A stretch of DNA of 64,000 nucleotides from contig NZ_CP016447.1 in NCBI RefSeq assembly GCF_001714725.1, positions 2,743,001 through 2,807,000 on the forward strand, given 5' to 3'. Origin of the DNA: Acidovorax sp. RAC01. GTDB lineage: Bacteria > Pseudomonadota > Gammaproteobacteria > Burkholderiales > Burkholderiaceae_C. The first letter of the stretch is position 1. Each line of letters opens with the position of its first letter. Shown here in pieces: positions 52,427-61,626 of this stretch. The translations under genes and the position numbers were made by a program. A model generated the notes under the pieces. That model did not search any database, was not told where the DNA came from, and worked only from the letters and a program-made list of their open reading frames with translations.

Positions 52427-54760
52427 ATGACCTATTCCCTCAATACCCTGAATGCATCGGCTGCGGCCAAGTCGCCGCCGCGCACGGGTGCGGCCCGCTT
52501 CGGGCATGAAATCGCATTGATCGTCGGCATTCTCGCCCTCGTTTTCTGGCTGCTGGCGCTGGTCAGCTACTCCGCACAGGACGCGGCCTGGTCTACCTCA
52601 GGTGCCAGCGACTCGCGCGTGGTGGCCAACTGGGCCGGCCGTTTCGGGGCCTGGCTGGCCGACGTCAGCTACTTTGCACTCGGGTTTTCCGTATGGTGGT
52701 GCGTGGCAGCGGCCGTCTGCGCGTGGTTGTCTTCCCTGGCGCGTTGGATGCGTGGCGGCGAGCTGCAGCCCGGTGCGCTGACCCCGCTGCAGCGGCGTTC
52801 GCTGTTCTGGCTGGGTCTGGTGGCACTGATGTGCGCCAGCACGGCGCTGGAGTGGTCGCGCCTGTACCGGTTTGAGCAGTACCTGCCGGGCCATGCGGGT
52901 GGCGTCCTCGGTTACGTCACCGGCCCTGCCAGCGTCAAGTGGCTGGGTTTCACGGGCTCGGGCCTCTTGGCCATCGTACTGGTGGTGATGGGCGCGGCCA
53001 TGGTGTTTCGCTTTTCGTGGGGGCAGGTGGCCGAGCTGCTGGGCGGCCGGATCGACGCGCTGGTGCAGTCGCGCCTGGCGCGGCGCGAGGTGGCCAAGGA
53101 TGTGGCCGTGGGCCGCAAGGCCGCCCGTGAACGCGAGGTGGTGGTGCTGGAAGAGCGCACCGAGAGCGAGGAACACCACCCCGAGCCGGTGCAGATCATC
53201 GAGCCCGTGCTGGCCGACGTGCCGCAAAGCACCCGCGTGGTGAAAGAGCGCCAAAAGCCCCTGTTCACCGAAATGCCCGACAGCAAGCTGCCGCTGGTCG
53301 ACCTGCTTGACGGCCCGCTGCTGCGCCAGGAAACCGTGGCCCCCGAAACGCTGGAGATGACCAGCCGCCTCATCGAGAAAAAGCTCAAGGACTTTGGCGT
53401 GGAGGTGCGGGTGGTGGCCGCCATGCCCGGCCCCGTGATCACGCGCTACGAGATCGAACCCGCCACGGGCGTGAAGGGCTCGCAGATCGTGGGCCTGGCC
53501 AAGGACCTGGCGCGCTCGCTCAGCCTGGTGTCGATCCGCGTGGTCGAGACCATCCCCGGCAAGAACTACATGGCGCTGGAGCTGCCCAACGCCAAGCGGC
53601 AGTCGATCCGCCTGTCTGAAATTTTGGGCTCGCAGGTCTACCACGAGGCCAAGAGCATGCTCACCATGGGCCTTGGCAAGGACATCGTGGGCAACCCGGT
53701 GGTGGCTGACCTCGCCAAGATGCCGCACGTGCTGGTGGCCGGTACCACGGGCTCGGGCAAGTCGGTGGGGATCAACGCCATGATCCTCTCGCTGCTGTAC
53801 AAGGCCGAGGCGCGCGATGTGCGCCTCTTGATGATCGACCCCAAGATGCTGGAAATGTCGGTGTACGAAGGCATCCCGCATCTGCTGGCGCCCGTGGTCA
53901 CCGACATGAAGCAGGCCGCCCACGGCCTGAACTGGTGCGTGGCCGAGATGGAGCGCCGCTACAAGCTCATGAGCAAGCTGGGCGTGCGCAACCTGGCGGG
54001 CTACAACGTCAAGATCGACGAGGCCAAGGCGCGCGAAGAGTTCATCTACAACCCCTTCAGCCTCACGCCCGAGGAGCCCGAGCCGCTGCAGCGCCTGCCG
54101 CACATCGTGGTCATCATCGACGAGCTGGCCGACCTGATGATGGTGGTGGGCAAGAAGATCGAAGAGCTGATCGCCCGCCTGGCGCAAAAGGCGCGTGCTG
54201 CAGGTATTCACCTCATCCTGGCCACCCAGCGCCCCAGCGTGGACGTGATCACGGGCCTGATCAAGGCGAACATCCCCACCCGCATTGCTTTCTCGGTGGG
54301 CTCCAAGATTGACAGCCGCACCATCCTCGACCAGATGGGCGCCGAGGCGCTGCTGGGCATGGGTGACATGCTTTACATGGCCAGCGGCACGGGCCTGCCG
54401 ATCCGGGTGCACGGCGCCTTTGTGTCGGACGAGGAAGTACACCGTGTCGTCAGTTACCTCAAGCAGCAAGGGGAGCCGGACTACATAGAAGGTGTGCTGG
54501 AAGGCGGAACCGTGGACGGCGACAGCGATCTGACCGGAGACGGCGGCGGGGAGGGAGGCGAGAAGGACCCCATGTACGACCAGGCCGTCGAAGTGGTGCT
54601 CAAGGACCGCAAGGCCAGCATCTCGTACGTGCAGCGCAAGCTGCGCATTGGCTACAACCGGTCGGCGCGGCTGCTGGAAGACATGGAAAAGGCGGGCCTC
54701 GTGAGCGGCCTGACCAGCAGCGGCCAGCGTGAAGTGCTCGTGCCCAACCGCAGCGAATGA
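52427..54760 (+). CDS. ftsK: DNA translocase FtsK
   Basis: Start at ATG 52427 (777 aa); the frame is open to 52331. Four N-terminal transmembrane helices ([20 protein letters not shown]...), a short linker without a long Pro/Gln-rich region, the alpha/beta motor with Walker [14 protein letters not shown], Walker [15 protein letters not shown], and the C-terminal gamma winged helix ([20 protein letters not shown]) that reads KOPS. It pumps DNA at the septum and activates XerCD recombination. Confidence 0.97.
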   Translation: MTYSLNTLNASAAAKSPPRTGAARFGHEIALIVGILALVFWLLALVSYSAQDAAWSTSGASDSRVVANWAGRFGAWLADVSYFALGFSVWWCVAAAVCAWLSSLARWMRGGELQPGALTPLQRRSLFWLGLVALMCASTALEWSRLYRFEQYLPGHAGGVLGYVTGPASVKWLGFTGSGLLAIVLVVMGAAMVFRFSWGQVAELLGGRIDALVQSRLARREVAKDVAVGRKAAREREVVVLEERTESEEHHPEPVQIIEPVLADVPQSTRVVKERQKPLFTEMPDSKLPLVDLLDGPLLRQETVAPETLEMTSRLIEKKLKDFGVEVRVVAAMPGPVITRYEIEPATGVKGSQIVGLAKDLARSLSLVSIRVVETIPGKNYMALELPNAKRQSIRLSEILGSQVYHEAKSMLTMGLGKDIVGNPVVADLAKMPHVLVAGTTGSGKSVGINAMILSLLYKAEARDVRLLMIDPKMLEMSVYEGIPHLLAPVVTDMKQAAHGLNWCVAEMERRYKLMSKLGVRNLAGYNVKIDEAKAREEFIYNPFSLTPEEPEPLQRLPHIVVIIDELADLMMVVGKKIEELIARLAQKARAAGIHLILATQRPSVDVITGLIKANIPTRIAFSVGSKIDSRTILDQMGAEALLGMGDMLYMASGTGLPIRVHGAFVSDEEVHRVVSYLKQQGEPDYIEGVLEGGTVDGDSDLTGDGGGEGGEKDPMYDQAVEVVLKDRKASISYVQRKLRIGYNRSARLLEDMEKAGLVSGLTSSGQREVLVPNRSE

Positions 54761-54805
54761 CGGACCGGACCGGAAAACCGGTCCGTACCCCCACAGGAGT
54801 TTCCG

Positions 54806-55438
54806 TTGAAAAAGATCGCAACTGCAATTTTGATAGCTGCCGCGGCAAGCACAGCAAGCGCTGACGGCATGAAAAGCCTCGAATCTTTCATGAAGGGCAC
54901 GCAGACCGGCCGCGCTGATTTCACCCAGACGGTGACCTCGCCGCCCAAGGATGGCCAGGCAGCGCGCAGCAAGACGTCGACCGGCAGCTTCGAGTTCCAG
55001 CGGCCCGGCCGCTTCAAGTTTGTCTACAAGAAGCCTTTCGAGCAGACCATCGTGGCCGACGGCCAGACGCTGTGGCTGTACGACGCCGACCTGAACCAGG
55101 TCACCCAGCGGGCTCAGGCGCAGGCACTGGGCAGCACGCCCGCGGCGCTGCTGGCGTCAGCGCCGGACCTGAGCGCCCTCAAGGCCGAATTCGCGCTTGA
55201 ATCGGCGCCCGACCAGGATGGCATGCAGTGGGTGCAGGCCACGCCCAAGGGCAAGGACGGCCAGCTCAAGAGCGTGCGGGTCGGGTTTGCGGGCGACCAG
55301 CTGGCGGCGCTCGACATCCTGGACAGCTTTGGCCAGCGCTCGCTGATCCGTTTCAACGGCATGCAGGCCAATGCGGCGCTGCCCGCCAGCACCTTCCAGT
55401 TCAAGCCGCCCGCTGGTGCGGATGTGGTGAAACAGTAA
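54806..55438 (+). CDS. lolA: Outer-membrane lipoprotein carrier protein LolA
   Basis: 210 aa from a TTG at 54806 behind CAGGAG. Signal peptide (MKKIATAILIAAAASTASAD), then the LolA fold: GRADFTQTVTS, GSFEFQRPGRFKFVYKKPFE, GQTLWLYDADLNQVTQRAQA. It carries lipoproteins from LolCDE to LolB across the periplasm. Standard position between ftsK and rarA. The signal-peptide coding stretch 54825-54868 resembles the palindromic intergenic repeat found after the gene. Confidence 0.95.
   Translation: MKKIATAILIAAAASTASADGMKSLESFMKGTQTGRADFTQTVTSPPKDGQAARSKTSTGSFEFQRPGRFKFVYKKPFEQTIVADGQTLWLYDADLNQVTQRAQAQALGSTPAALLASAPDLSALKAEFALESAPDQDGMQWVQATPKGKDGQLKSVRVGFAGDQLAALDILDSFGQRSLIRFNGMQANAALPASTFQFKPPAGADVVKQ
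54825..54868 (+). repeat. Repeat-like sequence inside the lolA signal-peptide codons
   Basis: CAATTTTGATAGCTGC followed by CAAGCGCTGACGGC about 10 bases later matches, in order and spacing, the intergenic copies at 55453 and 63716 (GATAGCT...AAGCGCTAGAGG). It could be a co-opted copy of the element or chance resemblance favoured by Ala-rich codons. Confidence 0.4.
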
Positions 55439-55452
55439 GTTGCTGCGAAAAA

Positions 55453-55490
55453 GATAGCTGTCCGCGCTTATCAGATAAGCGCTAGAGGCC
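55453..55490. repeat. Palindromic intergenic repeat (copy 1)
   Basis: GATAGCTGTCC, then GCGCTTATC-A-GATAAGCGC (55464-55482, a perfect 9-bp palindrome), then TAGAGGCC. A second copy follows the pit gene at 63716. I recall this GATAGCT...AAGCGCTAGAGG element as abundant between genes of Comamonadaceae. It lies between lolA and rarA and may act in transcript ends or stability. Confidence 0.75.
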
Positions 55491-55532
55491 AATTTGGCTT
55501 AAAAACCAGCGTGATGTAGACAGGATACGAAC

Positions 55533-56912
55533 ATGGCAGCACGCAGTGCCTCCGCAGCGCCTTCCCAGGCCCACCCCTCGGCCCACCAGCCCCTGGCCGA
55601 GCGCCTGCGGCCCCGCACGCTGGCCGACGTGATCGGGCAGCAGCATGTGCTGGGCCCGGGCATGCCGCTGCGGCTCGCGTTCGAATCGGGCCGCCCGCAC
55701 AGCTGCATCCTCTGGGGCCCGCCAGGTGTGGGCAAGACCACCATCGCGCGGCTGATGGCCGATGCGTTTGATGCGCAGTTCATCAGCATCAGCGCGGTGC
55801 TTGGCGGGGTCAAGGACATCCGCGAGGCCGTCGAGCGTGCAGAAGCCGTGCGCGACGGGCTCATGCAGCAACGGACCATCGTGTTTGTGGACGAGGTACA
55901 CCGCTTCAACAAGAGCCAGCAAGATGCCTTCTTGCCGCATGTGGAGAGCGGGCTGTTTACCTTCATTGGGGCGACCACCGAAAACCCGTCGTTCGAGGTG
56001 AACTCGGCGCTGCTATCCCGCGCCGCTGTGTACGTGCTGCAGCCGCTGTCCGAAGTGGATTTGAAGCAAATAGTGGCTCTGGCGCAGGCGGAGAAAGCGC
56101 TGCCAGCTATCGAAGATGTAGCAATCGACCGCCTGGTGGCCTATGCCGATGGCGACGCACGGCGTCTGCTGAACACGCTGGAAACGCTGGCCATGGCCGC
56201 CACGCAGGAGAAGCTGTCCGAGATCACCGACGCCTGGCTGCTCAAGGTGCTGGGCGAGCGGATGCGCCGCTACGACAAGGGTGGCGAGCAGTTCTACGAC
56301 ACCATCAGCGCGCTGCACAAGGCGGTGCGCGGCTCCGACCCCGACGCCGCGCTGTACTGGCTGGTGCGCATGCTCGACGGTGGGGCCGACCCCCGCTACA
56401 TGGCGCGCCGCCTGGTGCGCATGGCCAGCGAGGACATCGGCCTGGCCGACCCGCGCGCACTGCGCCTGGCGCTGGACGCCACCGAGGTGTACGAGCGCCT
56501 GGGCAGCCCCGAGGGCGAGCTGGCGCTGGCCGAATGCGTGATTTACCTGGCCGTGGCGTCCAAGTCGAACGCTGTGTACAAGGCCTACAACGCTGCCCGC
56601 GCGTGGGTCAAGCAAGACGGTACCCGCCCCGTGCCCATGCACCTGCGCAACGCACCGACCAAGCTCATGAAGCAGCTCGATTACGGCAAGGGCTACCGCT
56701 ACGCGCACGACGAGGAGGGCGGCTTTGCAGCCGGCGAAAACTACCTGCCCGAGGGCATGCCGGCGCCCGGTTTCTACCAGCCGGTCGAGCGCGGCATGGA
56801 AATCAAGATTGCACAGAAACTGCGTGAGCTGCAGGCGCGCAATGCCCATGCAGACCCTTCGGCGATGCCCCTGGAGGGGGGAATCCCTGGCGCAGACCGC
56901 GCTTCAGAGTGA
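55533..56912 (+). CDS. rarA: Replication-associated recombination protein A (RarA/MgsA)
   Basis: 459 aa. AAA+ clamp-loader-like ATPase: LAERLRPRTLADVIGQQHVL, Walker A ILWGPPGVGKTTIA, Walker B IVFVDEVHRFNKSQQD, sensor 1 GATTENPSFEVN, and the C-terminal MgsA domain (DPDAALYWLVRMLDGGADPR, ASEDIGLADPRAL). It acts at stalled replication forks. Third gene after ftsK and lolA, a conserved order. A stretch at 56067-56111 resembles the inverted intergenic repeat. Confidence 0.96.
   Translation: MAARSASAAPSQAHPSAHQPLAERLRPRTLADVIGQQHVLGPGMPLRLAFESGRPHSCILWGPPGVGKTTIARLMADAFDAQFISISAVLGGVKDIREAVERAEAVRDGLMQQRTIVFVDEVHRFNKSQQDAFLPHVESGLFTFIGATTENPSFEVNSALLSRAAVYVLQPLSEVDLKQIVALAQAEKALPAIEDVAIDRLVAYADGDARRLLNTLETLAMAATQEKLSEITDAWLLKVLGERMRRYDKGGEQFYDTISALHKAVRGSDPDAALYWLVRMLDGGADPRYMARRLVRMASEDIGLADPRALRLALDATEVYERLGSPEGELALAECVIYLAVASKSNAVYKAYNAARAWVKQDGTRPVPMHLRNAPTKLMKQLDYGKGYRYAHDEEGGFAAGENYLPEGMPAPGFYQPVERGMEIKIAQKLRELQARNAHADPSAMPLEGGIPGADRASE
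56067..56111 (-). repeat. Repeat-like sequence inside rarA codons
   Basis: On the minus strand it reads GATAGCTGGCAGCGCTTTC, then GCCTGCGCCAGAGCCACTAT, ending TTG, which lines up with the intergenic copy at 55453 (GATAGCT, GCGCTT, GCGCTAGAGGCCA, TTTG). It encodes KQIVALAQAEKALPAIED of RarA, a segment that differs in length between species as far as I recall. Possible in-frame insertion of the element. Confidence 0.4.
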
Positions 56913-56949
56913 GAACCCGGGGCCCGCAGATGCCGGGTTATGCCGATTC

Positions 56950-57004
56950 TGCATCACGCAGGTAATAAGATTGCACATCAATTATCCTGCTTGCATCACG
57001 CAGG
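56950..57004. promoter_or_regulatory. Two 13-bp direct repeats upstream of the liv operon
   Basis: TGCATCACGCAGG occurs at 56950-56962 and 56992-57004, offset by 42 bp, four helical turns, so bound proteins would be on the same face. Each has short inverted arms (CTGC/GCAG). Position before an amino-acid transporter suggests a regulator site. Confidence 0.45.
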
Positions 57005-57106
57005 CTTATGGATTGCGTTGCGCACTGATGTGCCCAAAACCCGAGGGAAAACCCCGTCCGGCCTGCAATGGGCCACTTGGGTGTACTCGCTACAATTCCC
57101 AACACA

Positions 57107-57140
57107 AACCCGCACAGCTGCACTTCTGGCGGGTTTTTTG
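57107..57140 (+). terminator. Terminator or attenuator before livH
   Basis: AACCCGC and GCGGGTT form a 7-bp stem with a 15-nt loop, followed by TTTTT. It is about 195 bp after rarA and 80 bp before livH, so it could end the rarA transcript or attenuate liv transcription. Confidence 0.65.
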
Positions 57141-57221
57141 CTAGATGGCAGTCGGGCCCACAAGGCTGTACCGATTCCGGTGCCTGAGCGGTGGGTACGT
57201 CACAAACGAAGGACTTCTCTT

Positions 57222-58151
57222 ATGGAAATTTTGCTGCAACAGATCATCAACGGTCTGGTATTGGGCAGCATGTACGCCTTGATAGCCTTGGGCTACACCA
57301 TGGTGTACGGCATCATTCAACTGATCAACTTCGCCCACGGTGAAGTGCTGATGATCGGTGCACTGACCAGCTGGAGTTGCATCGGGATGATGCAGGCTGC
57401 CATGCCAGGCGCGCCGGGCTGGACCATCCTGCTGCTGGCCACGATCATCGCTTGCGTGGTCGCTGCCGCGCTCAACTTCGTGATCGAGAAAGTGGCCTAC
57501 CGCCCACTGCGCAACAGCCCGCGCCTGGCACCTCTGATCACGGCCATCGGCATGTCGATCCTGCTGCAGACGCTGGCCATGATCATCTGGAAGCCCAACT
57601 ACAAGCCCTATCCCACGATGCTGCCCAGCGCACCGTTCGAGGTGGGCGGTGCCTACATCACGCCCACCCAGATCCTGATCCTGGGCGTGACGGCTGTTGC
57701 ACTGGCTTCGCTGATGTACCTGGTCAACCACACCAACCTGGGCCGCGCGATGCGCGCCACGGCAGAGAACCCCCGCGTGGCGTCGCTCATGGGCGTCAAG
57801 CCCGACATGGTGATCTCGGCAACGTTCATCATCGGCGCCGTCCTGGCGGCCATTGCCGGCATCATGTATGCGTCCAACTACGGCACCGCACAGCACACCA
57901 TGGGCTTCCTGCCCGGCCTCAAGGCCTTCACGGCAGCCGTGTTCGGCGGCATCGGCAACCTGGCGGGCGCGGTGGTGGGCGGCATTCTGCTGGGCCTCAT
58001 CGAAGCCATCGGCTCGGGCTACATCGGCACCCTCACGGGTGGCCTTCTGGGCAGCCACTACACCGATATCTTTGCGTTCATCGTGCTCATCATCATCCTG
58101 ACACTGCGCCCATCGGGCCTGCTGGGTGAGCGTGTAGCAGACCGTGCCTGA
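57222..58151 (+). CDS. livH: Branched-chain amino acid ABC transporter permease LivH
   Basis: 309 aa from the ATG at 57222 (AAGGACTTC upstream). Starts MEILLQQIINGLVLGSMYAL, then GYTMVYGIIQLINFAHGEVL and the EAA-like loop GRAMRATAENPRVASLMGVK; about eight transmembrane helices. Inner-membrane subunit of the HAAT-family importer for Leu/Ile/Val and related compounds. First of four linked genes. Confidence 0.95.
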   Translation: MEILLQQIINGLVLGSMYALIALGYTMVYGIIQLINFAHGEVLMIGALTSWSCIGMMQAAMPGAPGWTILLLATIIACVVAAALNFVIEKVAYRPLRNSPRLAPLITAIGMSILLQTLAMIIWKPNYKPYPTMLPSAPFEVGGAYITPTQILILGVTAVALASLMYLVNHTNLGRAMRATAENPRVASLMGVKPDMVISATFIIGAVLAAIAGIMYASNYGTAQHTMGFLPGLKAFTAAVFGGIGNLAGAVVGGILLGLIEAIGSGYIGTLTGGLLGSHYTDIFAFIVLIIILTLRPSGLLGERVADRA

Positions 58152-58163
58152 GGAATTGCACAC

Positions 58164-59240
58164 ATGAAGAACACCAAAACCAACTGGATCCTCGGCGCCA
58201 TCGCGCTGCTGGTTCTGCCGCTGATCCTCCAATCGTTTGGCAACGCCTGGGTGCGCATTGCCGACCTGGCACTGCTGTATGTGCTGCTGGCCCTGGGCCT
58301 GAACATCGTGGTCGGCTATGCCGGTCTGCTGGACCTGGGCTACGTGGCCTTCTACGCCGTGGGCGCCTACCTGTTCGCGCTGATGGCCTCGCCGCATCTG
58401 GCGGACAACTTTGCGGCCTTTGCTGCGATGTTTCCCAACGGGTTGCATACGTCACTGTGGCTGGTCATACCGTTAGCAGCGCTCCTTGCGGCGTTTTTCG
58501 GGGCCCTGCTCGGGGCCCCCACGCTCAAGCTGCGCGGTGACTACCTGGCCATCGTGACGCTGGGCTTCGGCGAAATCATCCGCATCTTCCTGAACAACCT
58601 GGACCACCCCGTCAACCTGACCAACGGCCCCAAGGGCCTGGGCCAGATCGACTCGGTCACGATTTTCGGGCTGGACCTGGGCAAGCCACTGGCGCTGTTC
58701 GGCTTCGACATCAGCTCGGTCACGCTGTACTACTACCTGTTCCTGGTGCTGGTGGTCGTGTCGGTCATCGTCTGCTACCGCCTTCAGGACTCGCGCATCG
58801 GCCGGGCCTGGATGGCCATCCGTGAAGACGAAATCGCTGCCAAGGCCATGGGCATCAACACCCGCAACATGAAGCTGCTGGCCTTCGGCATGGGCGCTTC
58901 GTTCGGTGGTGTTTCGGGCGCCATGTTCGGCGCGTTCCAGGGCTTCGTCTCGCCCGAGTCCTTCAGCCTGATGGAGTCGGTGATGATCGTCGCGATGGTG
59001 GTGCTGGGCGGTATCGGCCACATTCCTGGCGTGATCCTGGGTGCGGTGCTGCTGTCTGCCCTGCCTGAAGTGCTGCGCTACGTGGCGGGCCCGCTGCAGG
59101 CCATGACGGATGGACGCCTTGACTCGGCCATCCTGCGCCAGCTGCTGATTGCGCTGGCCATGATCGTGATCATGCTGATACGTCCCCGTGGTCTGTGGCC
59201 TGCGCCCGACCATGGCAAGAGCCTCACGCAGAAGACCTGA
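58164..59240 (+). CDS. livM: Branched-chain amino acid ABC transporter permease LivM
   Basis: 358 aa. LLALGLNIVVGYAGLLDLGY near residue 42, LRGDYLAIVTLGFGEIIRIF and the cytoplasmic EAA-like loop GRAWMAIREDEIAAKAMGIN are typical of LivM. It pairs with LivH to form the membrane channel. Gap to livH 12 bp. Confidence 0.95.
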   Translation: MKNTKTNWILGAIALLVLPLILQSFGNAWVRIADLALLYVLLALGLNIVVGYAGLLDLGYVAFYAVGAYLFALMASPHLADNFAAFAAMFPNGLHTSLWLVIPLAALLAAFFGALLGAPTLKLRGDYLAIVTLGFGEIIRIFLNNLDHPVNLTNGPKGLGQIDSVTIFGLDLGKPLALFGFDISSVTLYYYLFLVLVVVSVIVCYRLQDSRIGRAWMAIREDEIAAKAMGINTRNMKLLAFGMGASFGGVSGAMFGAFQGFVSPESFSLMESVMIVAMVVLGGIGHIPGVILGAVLLSALPEVLRYVAGPLQAMTDGRLDSAILRQLLIALAMIVIMLIRPRGLWPAPDHGKSLTQKT

Positions 59241-59260
59241 ACACCGCAGAAAGTTAGAAC

Positions 59261-60052
59261 ATGGCAGAGAACATCCAGAATCCGGCCAACGTGGTGCTGC
59301 GGGTATCGGGCATTTCCAAACGATTTGGGGGCCTGCAGGCCCTGTCCGATGTGGGCATCACCATCGAGCGTGGCCAGGTCTACGGCCTGATCGGGCCGAA
59401 CGGCGCCGGCAAGACGACCTTTTTCAACGTGATCACGGGGCTGTACACCCCCGACAGCGGCAAGTTCGAGCTGGCTGGCAAGCCCTACGAGCCCACGGCC
59501 GTGCACGAAGTGGCCAAGGCGGGCATTGCCCGCACGTTCCAGAACATCCGGCTGTTTGCCGAAATGACGGCGCTCGAGAACGTGATGGTGGGTCGCCACA
59601 TCCGTACCAAGTCGGGCCTGCTGGGCGCCATCCTGCGCACCAAGGGCTTCAAGGAAGAAGAAGCCGCCATCGCCAAGCGCGCGCAGGAGCTGCTGGACTA
59701 CGTGGGCATCGGCAAGTTTGCCGACTACAAGGCGCGCACGCTGAGCTATGGCGACCAGCGCCGCCTGGAGATCGCCCGCGCCCTGGCGACCGACCCGCAG
59801 CTCATCGCGCTGGACGAGCCCGCAGCCGGCATGAACGCCACCGAAAAGGTCTTGCTGCGCGAGCTGATCGATCGCATCCGCAAGGACAACCGCACCATCT
59901 TGCTCATCGAGCACGACGTGAAGCTGGTGATGGGCCTGTGCGACCGCGTGACGGTGCTCGACTACGGCAAGCAGATCGCTGAAGGCACGCCTGCGACCGT
60001 ACAGAAGAACGAAAAAGTGATTGAGGCCTATCTGGGCACCGGAGGACATTGA
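59261..60052 (+). CDS. livG: Branched-chain amino acid ABC transporter ATPase LivG
   Basis: 263 aa. Walker A GLIGPNGAGKTTFFN, the LivG-type insertion GIARTFQNIRLFAEMTALEN, signature LSYGDQRRLEIARAL, Walker B LIALDEPAAGMN, and the H-loop LIEHDVKLVM. One of two ATPases of the importer. Confidence 0.95.
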   Translation: MAENIQNPANVVLRVSGISKRFGGLQALSDVGITIERGQVYGLIGPNGAGKTTFFNVITGLYTPDSGKFELAGKPYEPTAVHEVAKAGIARTFQNIRLFAEMTALENVMVGRHIRTKSGLLGAILRTKGFKEEEAAIAKRAQELLDYVGIGKFADYKARTLSYGDQRRLEIARALATDPQLIALDEPAAGMNATEKVLLRELIDRIRKDNRTILLIEHDVKLVMGLCDRVTVLDYGKQIAEGTPATVQKNEKVIEAYLGTGGH

Positions 60053-60054
60053 GA

Positions 60055-60783
60055 ATGGCCGAAAAATCCAACAAGGTACTGCTGCAGGTCAAGGGCCTGA
60101 AAGTGGCCTACGGCGGTATCCAGGCCGTCAAGGGCGTCGACTTCGAAGTGCGCGAGGGTGAGCTGGTTTCCCTGATCGGCTCCAACGGCGCCGGCAAGAC
60201 CACCACCATGAAGGCCATCACCGGCACGCTGGGCCTGAACGATGGCGACATCCTGTACCTGGGACAGAGCATCAAGGGCAAGGGCGCGTGGGACCTGGTC
60301 AAGCAAGGCTTGGTGATGGTGCCGGAAGGCCGCGGCGTGTTCGCCCGCATGACCATCACCGAAAACCTGCAGATGGGCGCCTACACGCGCCGCGACAAGG
60401 CGGGCATCCTGGCGGACATCGAAAAGATGTTCACCATCTTCCCGCGCCTGCGCGAACGCAAGGACCAGCTGGCCGGCACCATGTCGGGCGGCGAGCAACA
60501 GATGCTGGCCATGGGCCGTGCGCTGATGAGCCAGCCCAAGGTGCTGCTGCTGGACGAGCCTTCCATGGGCCTGTCGCCCATCATGGTGGACAAGATCTTT
60601 GAAGTGGTGCGTGATGTGTACGCCCTGGGCGTGACGGTGCTGCTCGTCGAGCAGAACGCCAGCCGGGCGCTGGCCATTGCCGACCGCGGCTATGTGATGG
60701 AGTCCGGCCTGATCACCATGACCGGCCCGGGCAACGACCTGCTCAACGATCCCAAGGTTCGCGCCGCCTACCTGGGAGAGTGA
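60055..60783 (+). CDS. livF: Branched-chain amino acid ABC transporter ATPase LivF
   Basis: The ATG at 60055 lies 2 bp after the livG stop and follows GGAGG, giving 242 aa. Walker A LIGSNGAGKTTTMK, VPEGRGVFARMTITENLQMG, signature MSGGEQQMLAMGRAL, Walker B VLLLDEPSMGLSP. Last gene of the operon; no LivK binding protein gene follows, so the periplasmic component must be encoded elsewhere. Confidence 0.95.
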   Translation: MAEKSNKVLLQVKGLKVAYGGIQAVKGVDFEVREGELVSLIGSNGAGKTTTMKAITGTLGLNDGDILYLGQSIKGKGAWDLVKQGLVMVPEGRGVFARMTITENLQMGAYTRRDKAGILADIEKMFTIFPRLRERKDQLAGTMSGGEQQMLAMGRALMSQPKVLLLDEPSMGLSPIMVDKIFEVVRDVYALGVTVLLVEQNASRALAIADRGYVMESGLITMTGPGNDLLNDPKVRAAYLGE

Positions 60784-60871
60784 GGATACGGGGCAGGGCA
60801 GGCCTTGTCGCCCCCCAGCTGTGGCAGCGAGCGGTGCACTTCGCACCCTTCACGCGCCACAGCCGCCCAGC

Positions 60872-60908
60872 AAAAAGCCGCACAGCATTGATGCCGTGCG
60901 GCTTTTTT
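60872..60908 (+). terminator. Terminator of the liv operon (possibly bidirectional)
   Basis: AAAAAGCCGCAC and GTGCGGCTTTTTT form a long stem around AGCATTGATGCC; A and T runs on both sides allow termination in both directions, ending liv and the barrel gene on the other strand. Confidence 0.92.
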
Positions 60909-60978
60909 ATGGGCGGGCAGTTCGCTGGTTGCGCTCGTTTGTCGCTACGTTCGCGATGTGCTGCCGCGCCTGTCTCGA

Positions 60979-61626
60979 TCAGTACCGGTACTGCACGCCC
61001 AGCGTGGTCAGGTCCACGTCGGATTTGCCGTCGGCAAAGCGCATCTTGTGGCGTTCCCACTCCAGCACCGCTGCCCAGTTTTCATTGAATGCCCAACGCA
61101 CGCCGGCACCGTAGCTCAGGCCAAAGCCGCTGTCGCTGCCGGTGGCTACGCCAAAGCCTGAATTGCCCGATGTACGGGTCCGGCTGTAGGTCGTGCCCAG
61201 CTTGCCGAACACATCGAACTGCTCGGTCAGCGGAGCCCGGGCCACCAGGCTCAGGTTCAGGCCCTGGGCGCGCGACGTTCCGCCGATGCGGTCGGCCCGG
61301 CCTGCATTGAGGTAACCCAGCTCGACCCCGAAGTTGGGATGAAAGTACCCGCCGGTATAGATCTTGAGCGCCTGGTCGGAGTCGTCGGACGGAAATCCTC
61401 CGGTGCCTGACCGCAGGTCGTACTTGGACTGACCGGCGCTGATGCCCAGGTAGCCTTGCTGGGTGTATGGAAGGAACGAATCCCGCTGCCCATTGGCCGT
61501 CATGGTGCTGCTGCGGGTGGTACCGCTGGTGCCAGCGGTGCTGTCCTTCGGGGTCTGTGCGCTGGCCAGGCTGCAGGCTGCAGCGGCCAGCGCTGCACAG
61601 GAAAACGCGCGAATCATGGAAGTCAT
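60979..61626 (-). CDS. Outer membrane beta-barrel protein (OmpA-like transmembrane type)
   Basis: 215 aa from the ATG at 61626 (alternative 61617); signal peptide SMIRAFSCAALAAAACSLAS with cleavage after ASA. The mature part shows alternating strands: GYLGISAGQSKYDLRSGTGG, IYTGGYFHPNFGVELGYLNA, FDVFGKLGTTYSRTRT, GLSYGAGVRWAFNENWAAVL, and ends in the aromatic YRY. An 8-strand barrel of the OmpX/OmpA-domain kind without a peptidoglycan-binding domain. Monocistronic. Confidence 0.85.
   Translation of the reverse strand: MTSMIRAFSCAALAAAACSLASAQTPKDSTAGTSGTTRSSTMTANGQRDSFLPYTQQGYLGISAGQSKYDLRSGTGGFPSDDSDQALKIYTGGYFHPNFGVELGYLNAGRADRIGGTSRAQGLNLSLVARAPLTEQFDVFGKLGTTYSRTRTSGNSGFGVATGSDSGFGLSYGAGVRWAFNENWAAVLEWERHKMRFADGKSDVDLTTLGVQYRY

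Larger units (their letters stand above)
56913..57221. other. Leader region of the liv operon
   Basis: About 310 bp without a gene. It holds two copies of TGCATCACGCAGG (56950 and 56992) and a terminator-like hairpin at 57107, both listed separately. A frame reading in from 56940 to livH has no ribosome binding site and is not proposed as coding. Confidence 0.6.

Noticed and set aside
52598..54469. 623-codon minus-strand frame inside ftsK
   Set aside because: Full overlap with ftsK, histidine-rich composition and no ribosome binding site.
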